Below, in pieces: positions 34,604 to 46,941 of a DNA stretch of 64,000 nucleotides. Source of the stretch: Streptomyces canus 299MFChir4.1 (GTDB lineage Bacteria > Actinomycetota > Actinomycetes > Streptomycetales > Streptomycetaceae). A model generated the notes under the pieces. It was given only the letters and a program-made list of their open reading frames with translations, did not search any database and had not been told where the DNA came from. Positions within the stretch are counted from its first letter, which is position 1. Each line of letters begins with the position of its first letter. The translations under genes and the position numbers were made by a program. Location: assembly GCF_000383615.1 (NCBI RefSeq), contig NZ_KB911585.1, positions 550,805-614,804 on the forward strand. Direction: 5' to 3'.

Positions 34604-34867
34604 CGAATCCCTCCCCCTGGTCGTCACGTCGAGAGACGGCACAAGTATCCCGTCCCGCACAGGAGGTTGACCGTTTTCCGGCCCATCTGAGCGACACTGG
34701 ACGCCCGCCCCAGGCCCGGCGCGGGGAGTGGACCGCGGTCCGCGCACCGGCGATGACGGCACCGCCCCACTCCGGCCCTCTTCTGCCGCCGGGGCTCCGA
34801 CTTTAGGTTGAGAAGCAGAAGACGAACGTTCGCCAGGATCACGTCATGCAGGGGGAAGGTGATCGGC

Positions 34868-35164
34868 ATGTGGGCCAGGTTCCGAAGGTCCAGCGCCAGA
34901 GTCGTCGATGCGCTGCGCACCGAGACACCCACCGGCCGGGAAGGCCGCGCGCACAATCTTTTCGAGGCCGCGGCCGCGTACGTCTCGGCCTGCGCGGAGG
35001 ACGACCAGGACCGGATCGACGAGGCGTCGGGCTGGGTGTCGCCGGAGGCATTGTCGTTCGGGGTCAACGAGCTGGCGTGCCGGGCCGTCATCGCCCTCGC
35101 GCGGGAGCGCGACGAGTCCCCGCGTACGGTGGCACGTGCACTCCTCGGACTGCCGGCGGCCTGA
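34868..35164 (+). CDS. Small hypothetical protein, 98 aa
   Basis: Begins MWARFRRSSARVVDALRTET and contains GRAHNLFEAAAAYVSACAED, ending RTVARALLGLPAA. Helical and soluble, with good GC3. Similar small proteins occur in Streptomyces but I cannot name a family. ATG 34868 follows GGGGGAAGG by eight bases; GTG 34859 is possible. Confidence 0.65.
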   Translation: MWARFRRSSARVVDALRTETPTGREGRAHNLFEAAAAYVSACAEDDQDRIDEASGWVSPEALSFGVNELACRAVIALARERDESPRTVARALLGLPAA

Positions 35165-35299
35165 ACGGCCGGCAATGGTGGTCGATTCGCCCCCGTCCAG
35201 CCGGAAAACTGCAGCTCCGGGTGTTCTTGGGAGTCGTGACAAGCGCCTTCCGCGCACACTAAGGTGCGCGCCGTTGGACCAACCGATGGGGAGGCTGTG

Positions 35300-36328
35300 A
35301 TGGCCGGGACGGACGAGGACACCGTCGCCGCCGCGGACGACGCGCTCTATGTGCTGACGGCGGTGCTGCTGACGCCGGCGAAGTTCCCGAGCGTGCTGGG
35401 CGACGACTATCCGGAGGCCTGCGCAGCGCTCGGTCTGGCACCGCTGGCGGACGGCTACGGCCTGGTGATCGGCCAGGACGGCAGCGGCGCCCGGTGGACG
35501 GTCGTCATCGACGACGTCTCGCTGGTCGCCGTCGCCATCGCGTCCTGGGACTGCGGCATGGAGTACGACCTGTCGCCCGACGAGCGCACGGTCGTGGCCG
35601 CCCTGCCGGGCTGGCCGCTCGCGGTCGCCGTCGCCGCGCCCGGGGTGCCGGCGCCGCACGATCCCGATCCGGACGCCGCCGACGGCCCGCCGCTGACGCC
35701 GCCGGACACGTCCACGTGGGGTTCCGCCCAGCGGCGTCTGGGCGCCGACGAGATCGCGCTCCGGTGGGCGATGTGGCGGGAACAGATCAATGACACGGAC
35801 TTCCTGAGACCGAACGGCGGGGCTGCGGGGGGCGACAGGGGTGACAAGGCCGTGGACGGCAGGACCGCGGACGGCGTGACCACCGACGGCCTGACCACGG
35901 ACGGCGCGCCCAGGGACGCGGACGCCTCCGCCCGCGATGCTTCGCCGGACAAGGCTCTGGACAAGGCCCCGGGCGGTGGGGAGGCGGCAGACAGCTCAGC
36001 CGGCGACACGGCTGCGGGACCCACCGCCTCAGGTGGGCCGGGGAAGGGAGGCCCCAAGGGCCACAGCGGCGTCCGGCGTGTCCTCGCGGAGGCCCGCGCC
36101 TACGTGGATTCGCCGCCGCCCCTGGGGCGCGTCCGGTCGTCCTTCGCGTCGGGCGACGCACGGACGCTGCGCGCCGACGGTCCCGGCTGGTCACTGGTCG
36201 CCAGGACCGACGACATCGCGTTCGTGCTGCTCGACGACGAGCCCGGGGAGGTCCTGCCGGTGGGCCGGGGCCCCGAGCTGCCAGGACTGCTGGAAGCGCT
36301 CGACAAGCTGGCCGTACGTCCCAGCTGA
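35300..36328 (+). CDS. Conserved hypothetical protein with low-complexity linker
   Basis: 342 residues. N-terminal globular half (1-172: DDALYVLTAVLLTPAKFPSV; WDCGMEYDLSPDERTVVAA; ALRWAMWREQINDTDF), then a roughly 90-residue Asp/Gly/Thr/Ala-rich linker with repeats such as TADGVTTDGLTTDG, then a C-terminal globular section (SGVRRVLAEARAYVDSPPPL; DDIAFVLLDDEPGEVL). No signal peptide. I do not recognise the family. GGGGAGG precedes the ATG. Confidence 0.7.
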   Translation: MAGTDEDTVAAADDALYVLTAVLLTPAKFPSVLGDDYPEACAALGLAPLADGYGLVIGQDGSGARWTVVIDDVSLVAVAIASWDCGMEYDLSPDERTVVAALPGWPLAVAVAAPGVPAPHDPDPDAADGPPLTPPDTSTWGSAQRRLGADEIALRWAMWREQINDTDFLRPNGGAAGGDRGDKAVDGRTADGVTTDGLTTDGAPRDADASARDASPDKALDKAPGGGEAADSSAGDTAAGPTASGGPGKGGPKGHSGVRRVLAEARAYVDSPPPLGRVRSSFASGDARTLRADGPGWSLVARTDDIAFVLLDDEPGEVLPVGRGPELPGLLEALDKLAVRPS

Positions 36329-36382
36329 GCCGCCGCGCCGCACCGTCCGGGTCTTGTCGTGCTCCCGGCCGGTGCGGGTGTG

Positions 36383-36565
36383 TCAGCGGCCGATCTCCTT
36401 GCGGGTGACGCGGCGCAGCCGACGCCGCTGTGCGGGGTCCAGGGTGAGGTACGCGGCGGCCGGGACTCCCACGATGATCAGGAACGAGGCCCACCACGGC
36501 AGCCAGAACAGCAGGAGCAGCCCGACCGCCACTCCCCCTGCGGCGATCTTCGCGTTCTTCGACAT
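36383..36565 (-). CDS. Small membrane protein, 60 aa
   Basis: Two hydrophobic stretches: AAGGVAVGLLLLFWLPWWA and FLIIVGVPAAAYLTL, followed by a basic C-terminus RRRLRRVTRKEIG. A strong AAGGAGG ribosome site lies nine bases upstream of the ATG. This is a small conserved Streptomyces membrane protein without known function. Confidence 0.75.
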   Translation of the reverse strand: MSKNAKIAAGGVAVGLLLLFWLPWWASFLIIVGVPAAAYLTLDPAQRRRLRRVTRKEIGR

Positions 36566-36694
36566 GTACGTCGCCTCCTTCGCGGCGGTTGCCGCTCTCT
36601 GTCCAGGAAACGGGTCCGCGCTTCCCGCAGTTCCGCACCGCGCCCCTGAGACATCCCTGAGACCTTGCCCTGAGACGCCCCGGATGCGCGTCGC

Positions 36695-37753
36695 CTAGCG
36701 GTCCGCCCGCAGCGGCTCGCCCACCTCGTGCATGTGACTCAGGGCCTGTCGGTAGGAGTCGACGAGTCCTGTCTCCGTGTAGGGGATACCCAGATCCCGG
36801 CAGTGCGCGCGCACCAGGGGCTGCGCGAGGCGCAGATGGGGCCGGGGCATGCTGGGGAAGAGGTGGTGCTCGATCTGGTAGTTGAGCCCGCCGAGGAACC
36901 AGTCGGTGAGGGTGCCGCCGCGGATGTTGCGGGAGGTGAGCACCTGCCGACGCAGGTGGCCCCAGGACTCGCCGTCCGGGTCCGGCATCTCCATGCCCTT
37001 GTGGTTGGGGGCGAAGGCCATCCCGAGGTGCAGGCCGAACAGCGCCTGGTGGACGGCCGCGAAGGCGAGTGCCTTACCGGGGGACATGGTGGTCAGCAGC
37101 AGCGTGGCGTAGGCGGCGACGTGGCTCACCAGGAGGGCGCCCTCGACGGCACGCTCCCCGGGTGTCTGTCGGCGCAGGTCCCGGAAGCCCTGGATCTTCA
37201 GGGCGATGCCTTCGAGGAGGGTGAGCGGGAAGAACAGCCAGGCCTGGTGGCGGGTGAGCCAGCGCCTGAAGCCGGTGCGTCCGGCCGCCTGCTCGCCGGT
37301 GAAGACGAGGACGTCGGCGGCGACGTCGGGGTCCTTGTCGATGTGGTTGGGGTTGGCGTGGTGACGGTTGTGCTTCTGGTTCCACCAGGAGTAGCTCATC
37401 CCGAGCAGCAGGTTGCCGTGGACGAGGCCTACGACGCGGCCGGTCGCTTTGTCGCCGGTGATCTGCGCATGGCCCGCGTCGTGCCCTATGAAGGCGCTGC
37501 GGGCGCAGAACACGGCCAGGAGCGGGGCCAGCAGCAGGGTGCGCCAGGAGTCGCCGGACAGGGCGACGGCCGTGACGATCCCGGCGAGGGCGAGCGCGTT
37601 GACGGCGACGGTGCGGGCGTACCAGCTGTGACGGCGGTCCAGGAGGCCCCGGGCCTTCACCGCGCGCAGTAGGGGGGCGAACTCGCTGCCACCGGGCGAG
37701 GGACCGGACGTACCGCGCGGGCGGGGTGCGACGGTGACGGTGCTCTGGGACAT
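36695..37753 (-). CDS. Membrane fatty acid desaturase
   Basis: 352 residues, di-iron integral membrane acyl desaturase. Histidine boxes: HDAGHAQ (about residue 90), HNRHHANPNH (about 128) and QIEHHLFPSMPRPHL (about 298). Four membrane helices. The HDAGH...HH...QIEHH pattern places it in the front-end/acyl-lipid group related to Mycobacterium DesA3-like and linoleoyl desaturases. It would introduce double bonds into membrane lipids, an adaptation to cold or fluidity change. Confidence 0.9.
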   Translation of the reverse strand: MSQSTVTVAPRPRGTSGPSPGGSEFAPLLRAVKARGLLDRRHSWYARTVAVNALALAGIVTAVALSGDSWRTLLLAPLLAVFCARSAFIGHDAGHAQITGDKATGRVVGLVHGNLLLGMSYSWWNQKHNRHHANPNHIDKDPDVAADVLVFTGEQAAGRTGFRRWLTRHQAWLFFPLTLLEGIALKIQGFRDLRRQTPGERAVEGALLVSHVAAYATLLLTTMSPGKALAFAAVHQALFGLHLGMAFAPNHKGMEMPDPDGESWGHLRRQVLTSRNIRGGTLTDWFLGGLNYQIEHHLFPSMPRPHLRLAQPLVRAHCRDLGIPYTETGLVDSYRQALSHMHEVGEPLRADR

Positions 37754-37993
37754 GTCCGGGCTCCGGCTCTCTCAGGAAACGTGCTGACCTGAGGAAACGT
37801 ACGGAGCGACGACCTGTCGCGACCATGTGGCGGCCCCCCGTGTGCGTGCGGGGGTCAGCACCGGGCGGACAGGGGGGTTGCCAACACCCCCCGCGCGACA
37901 TGCGTTTCGGGCCACTGCCACGAAGGCCCGAGTGGTGATGTACCCTCGACCACCCCGACGACGTAGTCAAGTTTGAGGAGTCCCGCGATCTCT

Positions 37994-40821
37994 GTGCAGA
38001 GGGTACCCGCGGCATCACCGTCCGAGATCTCCGAACTGGCCTCGTGCCGCGCCGTGTTCGTGCCCGGCGACCCCGCCCGCACCGGCCGTGTCGCCTTCTG
38101 GCAGCCCGACGGCGCTCCTCCTCCCGCCGTCGCGGCGGGAACGGTCGAGGACCTCGCGCTCGTGACGCCCGGCGACGACGCTGTGGAACTGGTCAGGCTG
38201 CCTGTGGTGTTGCTCCCGGTCCGCGTCGCCCTGCCGGTCCTCACGCGTGCGCGTACCTCCACGCACGGGCACCGGGCCACCGTCTTCTGGGGCGCCGCGG
38301 CCGTGCTGGCACTGCAGTGCGTGGCGCGCGGGCTGCTGCTGCCCGGTCTGTCCGCCACCGACCAGGACGCCTGGCGGGTGGGACCCCTGGGCCCCGCGGA
38401 CGTCGAGCGGGTCCGCAGGCTGGCCGCCGCCATGCCGCCCGAGGCGCACGCCGTACCGCTGAGTACCGCCGAGCCGCTGCGGCTGCCCGAGCCCGAACAG
38501 CTGCTGCGCGCCTTCCTGGACGCGGTCGCCGACGCCCTGCCCCGTTCTCCCGCGGCGCCCCTCGTGACGGGCGGACCCGTCTACGCCGCCCAGGAACCGC
38601 GGCACGTGCCCGAGCAGCGGGCGTGGGCGGCGGATGTCGCCGCGGGCCACGACGCGGGCGTACGGATCTCGTTGCGGATCGAGGTGAGCGGCCTGACCGG
38701 TGGTGAGGCGCCCGCCTTCCGGGCCGTCCTCCAGGTGCACAGCGTGAGCGATCCGACGATCGTGGCGGACGCCGCCGACGTATGGGGCGGCGCCAGTGCC
38801 TTCGGCGCCCACGCGCGGATGGACTGCCTGCTCGCGCTCCGCAGGGCCGCGCGCGCGTGGCCCCCGCTCGCCCCGCTGCTCTCGGCGGCCGTCCCGGACG
38901 CGGTCGAACTCGCCGACGAGGAGATCACCGATCTGCTCGGCACGGGCGCACACGCCCTGTCGGACGTGGGCGTCGAGGTGCACTGGCCGAAGGACATGGC
39001 CAGAAAGCTCACCACGCGCGCGACGGTCGGTCCGCCGGACGACCACGGCGGGGCGTCGGCGGACACTCCGTCGTTCCTGTCCGCCGACGCCCTGCTCGCG
39101 TTCGACTGGTGGTTCGCACTGGGCGACCAGCAGCTGACGCGCGAGGAGCTGGACCGGCTCGCCGAGGCCAACCGGCCTGTGGTGCGGCTGCGCGACCAGT
39201 GGGTGCTGGTCGACCCGCGCGAGGTGCGCCGGGCCCGCGCCCGGCAGGACCACAAGGTGACGCCCGTCGACGCCCTGAGGGCCGCTCTGACGGGCTCCGC
39301 CGAGGTCGAGGGGCATCCGGTCGATGTGCAGCCCACCGGGTGGCTGGCGGCCCTGCGGGACCGGCTGGCGGACCCGGAGGGCCAGGAGCCGGTCCCGCAG
39401 CCCGCCGCGCTCGCCGCGCCCCTGCGGGACTACCAGCGCCGGGGCCTGAACTGGCTGGCCCGCATGACGTCCTCGGGCCTCGGCTGCTGCCTGGCCGACG
39501 ACATGGGACTCGGCAAGACGATCACGTTGATCGCGCTGCATCTGCACCGGCAGACCGACCCGGCGAGCGCCGGCCCCACCCTCGTGGTGTGCCCGACATC
39601 CCTGATGGGCAACTGGCAGCGCGAGATCGAGAAGTTCGCACCGGGTACGCCCGTGCGCCGCTTCCACGGTCCGCAACGCGAGCTCGACGGCCTGGCCGAC
39701 GGGGAGTTCGTGCTCACCACCTACGGCACCATGCGCCTGGACGCGCCCCGGCTCGCCGAAGCCGGGTGGGGCATGGTCGTGGCCGACGAGGCGCAGCACG
39801 TGAAGAACCCGTACTCGGCGACCGCCCGGGAGCTGCGCTCCATCGGGGCACGCGCACGCGTGGCGCTCACCGGAACCCCGGTGGAGAACAACCTGTCGGA
39901 GCTGTGGGCGATCCTCGACTGGACGACTCCCGGGCTGCTGGGCCGGCTCGGCACCTTCCGGGCCCGTTACGCCCAGGCCGTCGAGAGCGGTCAGGACCCG
40001 GCCGCCGCGGAGCGTCTGGCCCGGCTGGTGCGCCCCTTCCTGCTGCGGCGCCGCAAGTCGGATCCCGGGATCGCCCCCGAGCTGCCACCGAAGACCGAGA
40101 CCGACCGTGCCGTGTCGCTGACCCCGGAACAGACCGGCCTGTACGAGGCCGTGGTGCGCGAGACCCTGGCGGAGATCTCCGGCGCGGACAGCATGGCGCG
40201 GCGCGGGCTGATCGTGAAGCTGCTGACCGGGCTGAAGCAGATCTGCAACCACCCGGCGCAGTTCCTCAAGGAGGAGGAACCGGTCGTCGTCGGCCGTTCC
40301 GGCAAGCTGGAACTGCTGGACGAGCTCCTCGACACCATCGTCGCCGAAGGGGCGAGCGTCCTGGTGTTCACGCAGTACGTGCGCATGGCCCGTCTGCTCG
40401 AGCGGCATCTCGCGGCGCGCGGGCTGCCGTCGCAGTTCCTGCACGGCGGGACGCCGGTCGTCCGGCGTGAGGCGATGGTGCGCAGCTTCCAGGAGGGTGA
40501 GGTGCCCGTGTTCCTGCTGTCGTTGAAGGCGGCGGGCACCGGCCTGAACCTCACCCGGGCCGAGCACGTCGTGCACTACGACCGCTGGTGGAACCCGGCC
40601 GTGGAGGCGCAGGCCACCGACCGCGCGTACCGCATCGGACAGACGCGCCCCGTGCAGGTGCACCGGCTGATCGCCGAGGGGACGGTCGAGGACCGTATCG
40701 CCGACATGCTGCGCCGCAAGCGGGAGTTGGCCGACGCGGTGCTCGGTGCCGGCGAGGTGGCGCTGACGGAGCTGACGGACGCGGAGCTGGCCGATCTGGT
40801 GGAACTGCGAGGGGGCGCACG

Positions 40822-40825
<4 letters not shown>
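37994..40825 (+). CDS. SNF2-type DEAD/DEAH helicase
   Basis: 943 residues. The N-terminal 470 residues contain the actinobacterial SNF2-N domain (VFVPGDPARTGRVAFWQPDG at the start). The ATPase has YQRRGLNWLARM, LADDMGLGKTITLIAL (Walker A), VVADEAQHVKNP (DEAQ box), LTGTPVENNLSELW, then GTGLNLTRAEHVVHYDRWWN and RAYRIGQTRPVQVH. GTG 37994 is preferred; TTG 37973 overlaps GAGGAG and is less likely. Coupled to the SWIM gene by ATGA overlap. Likely role in DNA repair or nucleoprotein remodelling. Confidence 0.88.
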
Positions 40826-42135
<1,310 letters not shown>

Positions 42136-42299
42136 TTCGGCCAGGCCCCTCAGGAGGGTGCTGCTGCGCCAGGCCAAGCTGCCCGGGTCGGACGCGAAGG
42201 CGAGCGCGGGCCGATGGCGCAGCAGCAGACTCACGGCGACGGTCGCCTCCGCACGGGCCAGCGGGGTGCCCAGGCAATGGTGCGGGCCGTGCCCGACGC

Positions 42300-42343
42300 C
42301 TCCCGCGATCCGCTGCCCGACCCCGACCGCTCCCACGGCGTTC
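42300..42343. other. Inverted block III in the P450 remnant (approximate)
   Basis: Reads RDPLPDPDRSHG on the plus strand, resembling the NRDPxxFPDPDRF segment of P450s, while the gene is on the minus strand. Boundaries are approximate. The match is short and could be chance, so this block is less secure than the other two. Confidence 0.45.
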
Positions 42344-42426
42344 CGCTTCGCGGCCGAGCCGCTCGACATCGACGGCACCCGGATCGAGGCGGGGGACTCC
42401 GTGCTGATCTCGCTCGCGGCGCGTGG
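42344..42426. other. Inverted block II in the P450 remnant
   Basis: Reads RFAAEPLDIDGTRIEAGDS followed by VLISLAARG on the plus strand: the K-helix/beta region of a P450, sandwiched between minus-strand LQLTR and HGPHHCLG. Reversing it joins LQLTR to RFAAEP as in intact P450s. Confidence 0.7.
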
Positions 42427-42824
42427 ACGGGTGAGTTGCAGCGCAGGGACTCCGACGGCCGGTCCGGTCAGACCCGGTTCGGCGCGGAGCAGGGCGAGTT
42501 GGTCCGGGTAGGTCAACAGCGCGTGGACGGTTCCGGAGATCAGGTCGACGGTCGTCTCGTGACCCGCGACAAGGATCAGGAAGGCCATGCCGAGGATCTC
42601 CTCGGAGTGAGGTCGGAGGCTGCCGCGAAGTCACCGAGCAGACCTGACGCCCGCCCTTCGCGTCCCCGGGCGATCAGATCGGTGAGGTACACGGTCAGTG
42701 CGGCTCCGGCGGTGGTTGCCGCATCGGGCGATGTCGACCTGACCAGTTCGTCGGACCAGGCGTGGAACACCGCGTGGTCGGCCGCGGGCACGCCCAGCAG
42801 GCCGCAGATCACCGCGACGGGCCG

Positions 42825-42992
42825 ACCGATCCTCCGCAGCACACCCGGCTGCGCCGCTTGGTGGCGGCCCACTTCACGGCCGGGAGCGTCGCCGCGCTGC
42901 GCCCGAGGATCGAAGCCATCGCGCTCGAACTCCTCGCCGCGCTGCCGGAGCGGGGAACGGCCGATCTGGTCGCCCGGTACGCGCTGCCGCTG
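42825..42992. other. Inverted block I in the P450 remnant (168 bases)
   Basis: Reads 56 uninterrupted codons of P450 C-helix region on the plus strand (TDPPQHTRLRR to ARYALPL). Reversing this block in place restores the frame on both sides with no lost base, which is how the boundaries were set. Confidence 0.8.
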
Positions 42993-43300
42993 GAGCATGT
43001 TGCGGCCGACCGCGTGTCCGCCGTCGCTCCGCCAGGACGAGGAATGCCGGATGTCGTTGCGCAGACGGGGATCGGTCAGCGCCGCTCGCGCCGCGTCATG
43101 GGCGACGACGAGCCAGCTCTCACCGCTTCCGGGGACGAGGACGCGGTGCACGGGGTCCCTTGGCCCGCGGCGCGGCGTAGAGCGGGTACGGGTCCGAGGC
43201 CGGTGCATGGCCGTCCGGGGCCGGCTCCTCAGGCGTGGGCGCGGGCATGGTGCTCCCTTGCGGTCGCGGTCATCAGGTTCGGCGCTTTCCGGGCGGGCCT

Positions 43301-44146
43301 CTATCGCTCGGCGCGCCAGACCGCGTCCACCGAGGCCGCGAGTGCCGTGGCCTGGGCGTGGCCGGCCCGGGCGGCCGCGGGAAGGCGTGCGACGGAGGTC
43401 ATGTCGCGGCCCATGGCGCGGCGTGCGGTGCGGTCCGGGGTCACGAGAGTGACGTGGGCGCCGTCGGCGGCAAGGGCCGCCGCTTGTTGTCCGGCGCTGG
43501 GATGGGGCCCCACGGCGGCGGGGATCGGGGCGACGGCCAGGACGTGGTGATGGCCGCGCGCGAGGTGGATGTTGGCTGTGGCACGGCTGCCTCCGTCCAT
43601 CCAGCGGCGCCCGGCCACAGTGACGGGAGGCCAGATCACGGGAACCGCGCTGCTTGCGGCGACCGCTTCGAGGAGGGTCACGCCCGAGTCGGCGTCGAAG
43701 GCCGCCAGGCGTCCGGACAGGGCGTCGACAGCCGCGATCCGCAGCGCGGGGCCGGGCCAGTCCGCCACGTCGTGCAGCAGGGGGCGCAGCGCGTCGAACA
43801 CCTCGGACTCGGGGCCCGTACGTGCCTTCAACGCCGTTCGTCCCAGGCGCTGTACGGAGCGCTGGGGGTCGCGGGAGCCCAGCGCGGCCCACAGGAAGCG
43901 GAGTGTCTGGCGGAGGGTGACGCGAAGGTTCACCCCGTCGGCGCCGGCCAGTTGCCGTTCGTACAGCTCGCGAGCGGGCTCGCCGGCGAGGAGACGCGAA
44001 CCGAAGATCGCGCCGGCCGAGGTGCCGATGACTACGTCCGCGCGGGTCAGGTCGACGCCGGCCTCGGACAGGCCCGCGAGCACTCCTGTCATCCAGGCTC
44101 CGCCGACGGGGCCGCCCCCGCCGAGGACGAGTGCCGTACTGCCCAT
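43301..44146 (-). CDS. Patatin-like phospholipase
   Basis: 281 residues. Oxyanion loop LGGGGPVGGAWMTGVLAG (about residues 8-25), nucleophile elbow VIGTSAGAIFGS (Ser about 43) and the catalytic Asp in WMDGGSRATANIHLA (about residue 180), forming the patatin Ser-Asp dyad. Cytoplasmic, no signal peptide. GGAGGGGA precedes the ATG by six bases. Divergent from a TetR regulator over two palindromes; it was probably co-transcribed with the downstream P450 remnant. Confidence 0.88.
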   Translation of the reverse strand: MGSTALVLGGGGPVGGAWMTGVLAGLSEAGVDLTRADVVIGTSAGAIFGSRLLAGEPARELYERQLAGADGVNLRVTLRQTLRFLWAALGSRDPQRSVQRLGRTALKARTGPESEVFDALRPLLHDVADWPGPALRIAAVDALSGRLAAFDADSGVTLLEAVAASSAVPVIWPPVTVAGRRWMDGGSRATANIHLARGHHHVLAVAPIPAAVGPHPSAGQQAAALAADGAHVTLVTPDRTARRAMGRDMTSVARLPAAARAGHAQATALAASVDAVWRAER

Positions 44147-44165
44147 GTCTCATCCCCTCCCATCG

Positions 44166-44187
44166 AAATGGGGAGTAGTCCCCATTT
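44166..44187. promoter_or_regulatory. Candidate TetR operator 1
   Basis: AAATGGGGA (44166-44174) and TCCCCATTT (44179-44187) are perfect complements around GTAG. It is 20 bases upstream of the patatin start, a position suited to blocking its transcription. The core GGGGAGNANTCCCC is shared with operator 2. Confidence 0.65.
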
Positions 44188-44206
44188 ACTCCGCCGACGA
44201 TAGCAT

Positions 44207-44234
44207 CACTACCGGGGAGCACTCCCCGGTAGTG
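44207..44234. promoter_or_regulatory. Candidate TetR operator 2
   Basis: CACTACCGGGGA (44207-44218) and TCCCCGGTAGTG (44223-44234) are perfect 12-base arms around GCAC, ending 13 bases before the tetR start. The core GGGGAGNANTCCCC matches operator 1, so one repressor probably recognises both. Confidence 0.7.
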
Positions 44235-44247
44235 CGAAGGGGCGATC

Positions 44248-44928
44248 ATGACGGACGACGTGACGGTGCCGGTACGGCGCCGCGATGCGCGACGCAACCG
44301 GGAGTTGTTGGTCGAGGCCGCTCACGAGGTGTTCACGGAGCAGGGGTTGGAGGCGCCTCTGGACGTGATCGCGCGGCGGGCGGGGGTCGGGAACGCCACG
44401 CTCTACCGGCACTTCCCGAGTCGCGCCGCACTCGTCGACGCCGTCTTCCGGGACCCGCTGACAGGCACCATGACCGCCGGCGAGCGGGCCCGGGCCGCCA
44501 CGGACGCCTGGGAGGGCCTCGTCGGCTACCTGCAGGCCGTGTTCGCCGTACTGGCCACCGATCGCGGCACGAACGACCTGATGACCACCCACCTCGAGGG
44601 CATCGAGTCCTTGCAGGCCGTGCACGCCCACAACCGGGCGACGATGGACCTGCTGCTGCGCCGGGGCCGCGAAGAGGGAACCATCCGCGCGGACGCCACG
44701 ACCGAGGACGTCCTGTTCGCGCTGGCCGCGCTCGGCCGGGCCGTGCCCTCCCTCGCCACGGCCGCCGGTCCCGAAGCCTGGCGCCGCCCCCTCGCCCTGC
44801 TCCTCGACGGCCTGCGCGCCTCGCCGGCCGTCGCGCCCCTGCCCTCCCCGGCGCTCACCGCGGACGAACTCGGCGAGGTCCTTCAGGGCTTGGGGCCACA
44901 CCGGGCGCCGCGCAGCTCCCCGGCCTGA
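44248..44928 (+). CDS. TetR family transcriptional regulator
   Basis: 226 residues. The N-terminal helix-turn-helix reads ELLVEAAHEVFTEQGLEAPL, VIARRAGVGNATLYRHFPSR and ALVDAVF, the classic TetR pattern. The ligand-binding domain (60-205) is helical. It is divergent from the patatin gene with two related palindromes between them and is the likely repressor of both genes. Confidence 0.9.
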   Translation: MTDDVTVPVRRRDARRNRELLVEAAHEVFTEQGLEAPLDVIARRAGVGNATLYRHFPSRAALVDAVFRDPLTGTMTAGERARAATDAWEGLVGYLQAVFAVLATDRGTNDLMTTHLEGIESLQAVHAHNRATMDLLLRRGREEGTIRADATTEDVLFALAALGRAVPSLATAAGPEAWRRPLALLLDGLRASPAVAPLPSPALTADELGEVLQGLGPHRAPRSSPA

Positions 44929-44930
44929 AC

Positions 44931-44949
44931 GGGGGCGGGGCGGGGCGGG
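44931..44949 (+). other. Potential G-quadruplex tract
   Basis: GGGGGCGGGGCGGGGCGGG: four G-runs of three to five separated by single C, a strong quadruplex candidate in the gap between the convergent tetR gene and the membrane protein gene. It could assist termination on the plus strand. Confidence 0.5.
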
Positions 44950-44989
44950 ACGACGGTGACGTACGTCCGGCTGCCGCGCCGCCTCCGAC

Positions 44990-45448
44990 TCACCCGAACA
45001 CGGACGGCAGCAGCGATTCCAGGTCGCTCGGGAACTCGCTGGGGATGTCGCTCGGAAACTGCGACGGGAGCTTGCTCGGCAACTCGGTGGGCAGCTGCGT
45101 GGGCAGGCTGAACGACGGCTTGGGCGAACCGCTTTCACCGGTCCGCGTGGACGCCGGGCTCGTGTCCGGCGAGTCGTCGTTCCCCGAGGCCATGAAGACC
45201 ACGACGAGGGCGACGGCCACGGCGGCCGCGATCACGGCGAGCAGGGCGAACAGCGGGCTGCGGCGCCTTCTCGGACCGCTCGGGCCGGGGCCGCCGACGG
45301 GAGCCATCGGCTGGGTCGACGGCATACCGCCGTACTGGTTCGGGCCGTTGCGCCCGAAGTCGTCAGGAGGTGGTCCGAAGCCACCGCCCGGAGGCGGTGT
45401 GTCACCCGGCGGTCCGGGCGGCTGGGGCGGTACCGGCGGCATGGCCAT
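44990..45448 (-). CDS. Proline-rich single-pass membrane protein with LPS repeats
   Basis: 152 residues. A Pro/Gly-rich cytoplasmic N-terminus (MAMPPVPPQPPGPPGDTPPP) is followed by RRRRSP, a single membrane helix (LFALLAVIAAAVAVALVVVF, about 73-92), and an extracellular Ser/Thr/Pro region. The end carries repeated LPTQ, LPTE, LPSK, FPSD-like tetrads. No enzymatic domain. Start 45448 is preferred over upstream codons because the GC-rich Arg/Ser segment before it looks non-coding. Function unknown. Confidence 0.65.
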   Translation of the reverse strand: MAMPPVPPQPPGPPGDTPPPGGGFGPPPDDFGRNGPNQYGGMPSTQPMAPVGGPGPSGPRRRRSPLFALLAVIAAAVAVALVVVFMASGNDDSPDTSPASTRTGESGSPKPSFSLPTQLPTELPSKLPSQFPSDIPSEFPSDLESLLPSVFG

Positions 45449-45566
45449 ACCGTCCAGAGTCGCCTCGAACCGGTCATGGGGCGACCCCCGCGCGGAGGTT
45501 GATACCGGCTCATGCCGTGGATCGAATGATTCCGGAACATTCCACGCGGGGGTCGGGGCGCGTCCG

Positions 45567-45620
45567 CACGCGCGCGTGCCGTCGGCGAAGGCCACTCACG
45601 GCCGACGGCACACGCGCGTG
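45567..45620. terminator. Hairpin terminator downstream of xylA
   Basis: 20-base arms (45567-45586 and 45601-45620) with one mismatch and a 14-base loop, starting nine bases after the xylA stop. No U-run. It would end xylA transcription and insulate the membrane protein gene beyond it. Confidence 0.75.
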
Positions 45621-45628
45621 GGTTTCGT

Positions 45629-46819
<1,191 letters not shown>

Positions 46820-46877
46820 CTATTTCGTCATGGCGGTTTACAAATTAGTATGCACACACGTCTCCGGGAAGAGACAA

Positions 46878-46899
46878 GGTGTCTTCAGGGAGAGACACC
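46878..46899. promoter_or_regulatory. Candidate operator between xylA and xylB
   Basis: GGTGTCT (46878-46884) and AGACACC (46893-46899) flank eight bases. The AT-rich tract TTTACAAATTAGTAT just before 46853 could hold a -10 for xylA or xylB. The ROK regulator at 48395 is the probable binder, inferred from position. Confidence 0.4.
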
Positions 46900-46941
46900 A
46901 GCCGCATCAAGATCATGAGCCGCGCAAAAAGGGAGAGCCCG

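Noticed and set aside
42762..43550. Plus-strand P450-like ORF as a separate functional gene
   Set aside because: Only 168 bases read as P450; the rest is antisense to the patatin gene. It is better explained as an inverted block of the minus-strand P450.
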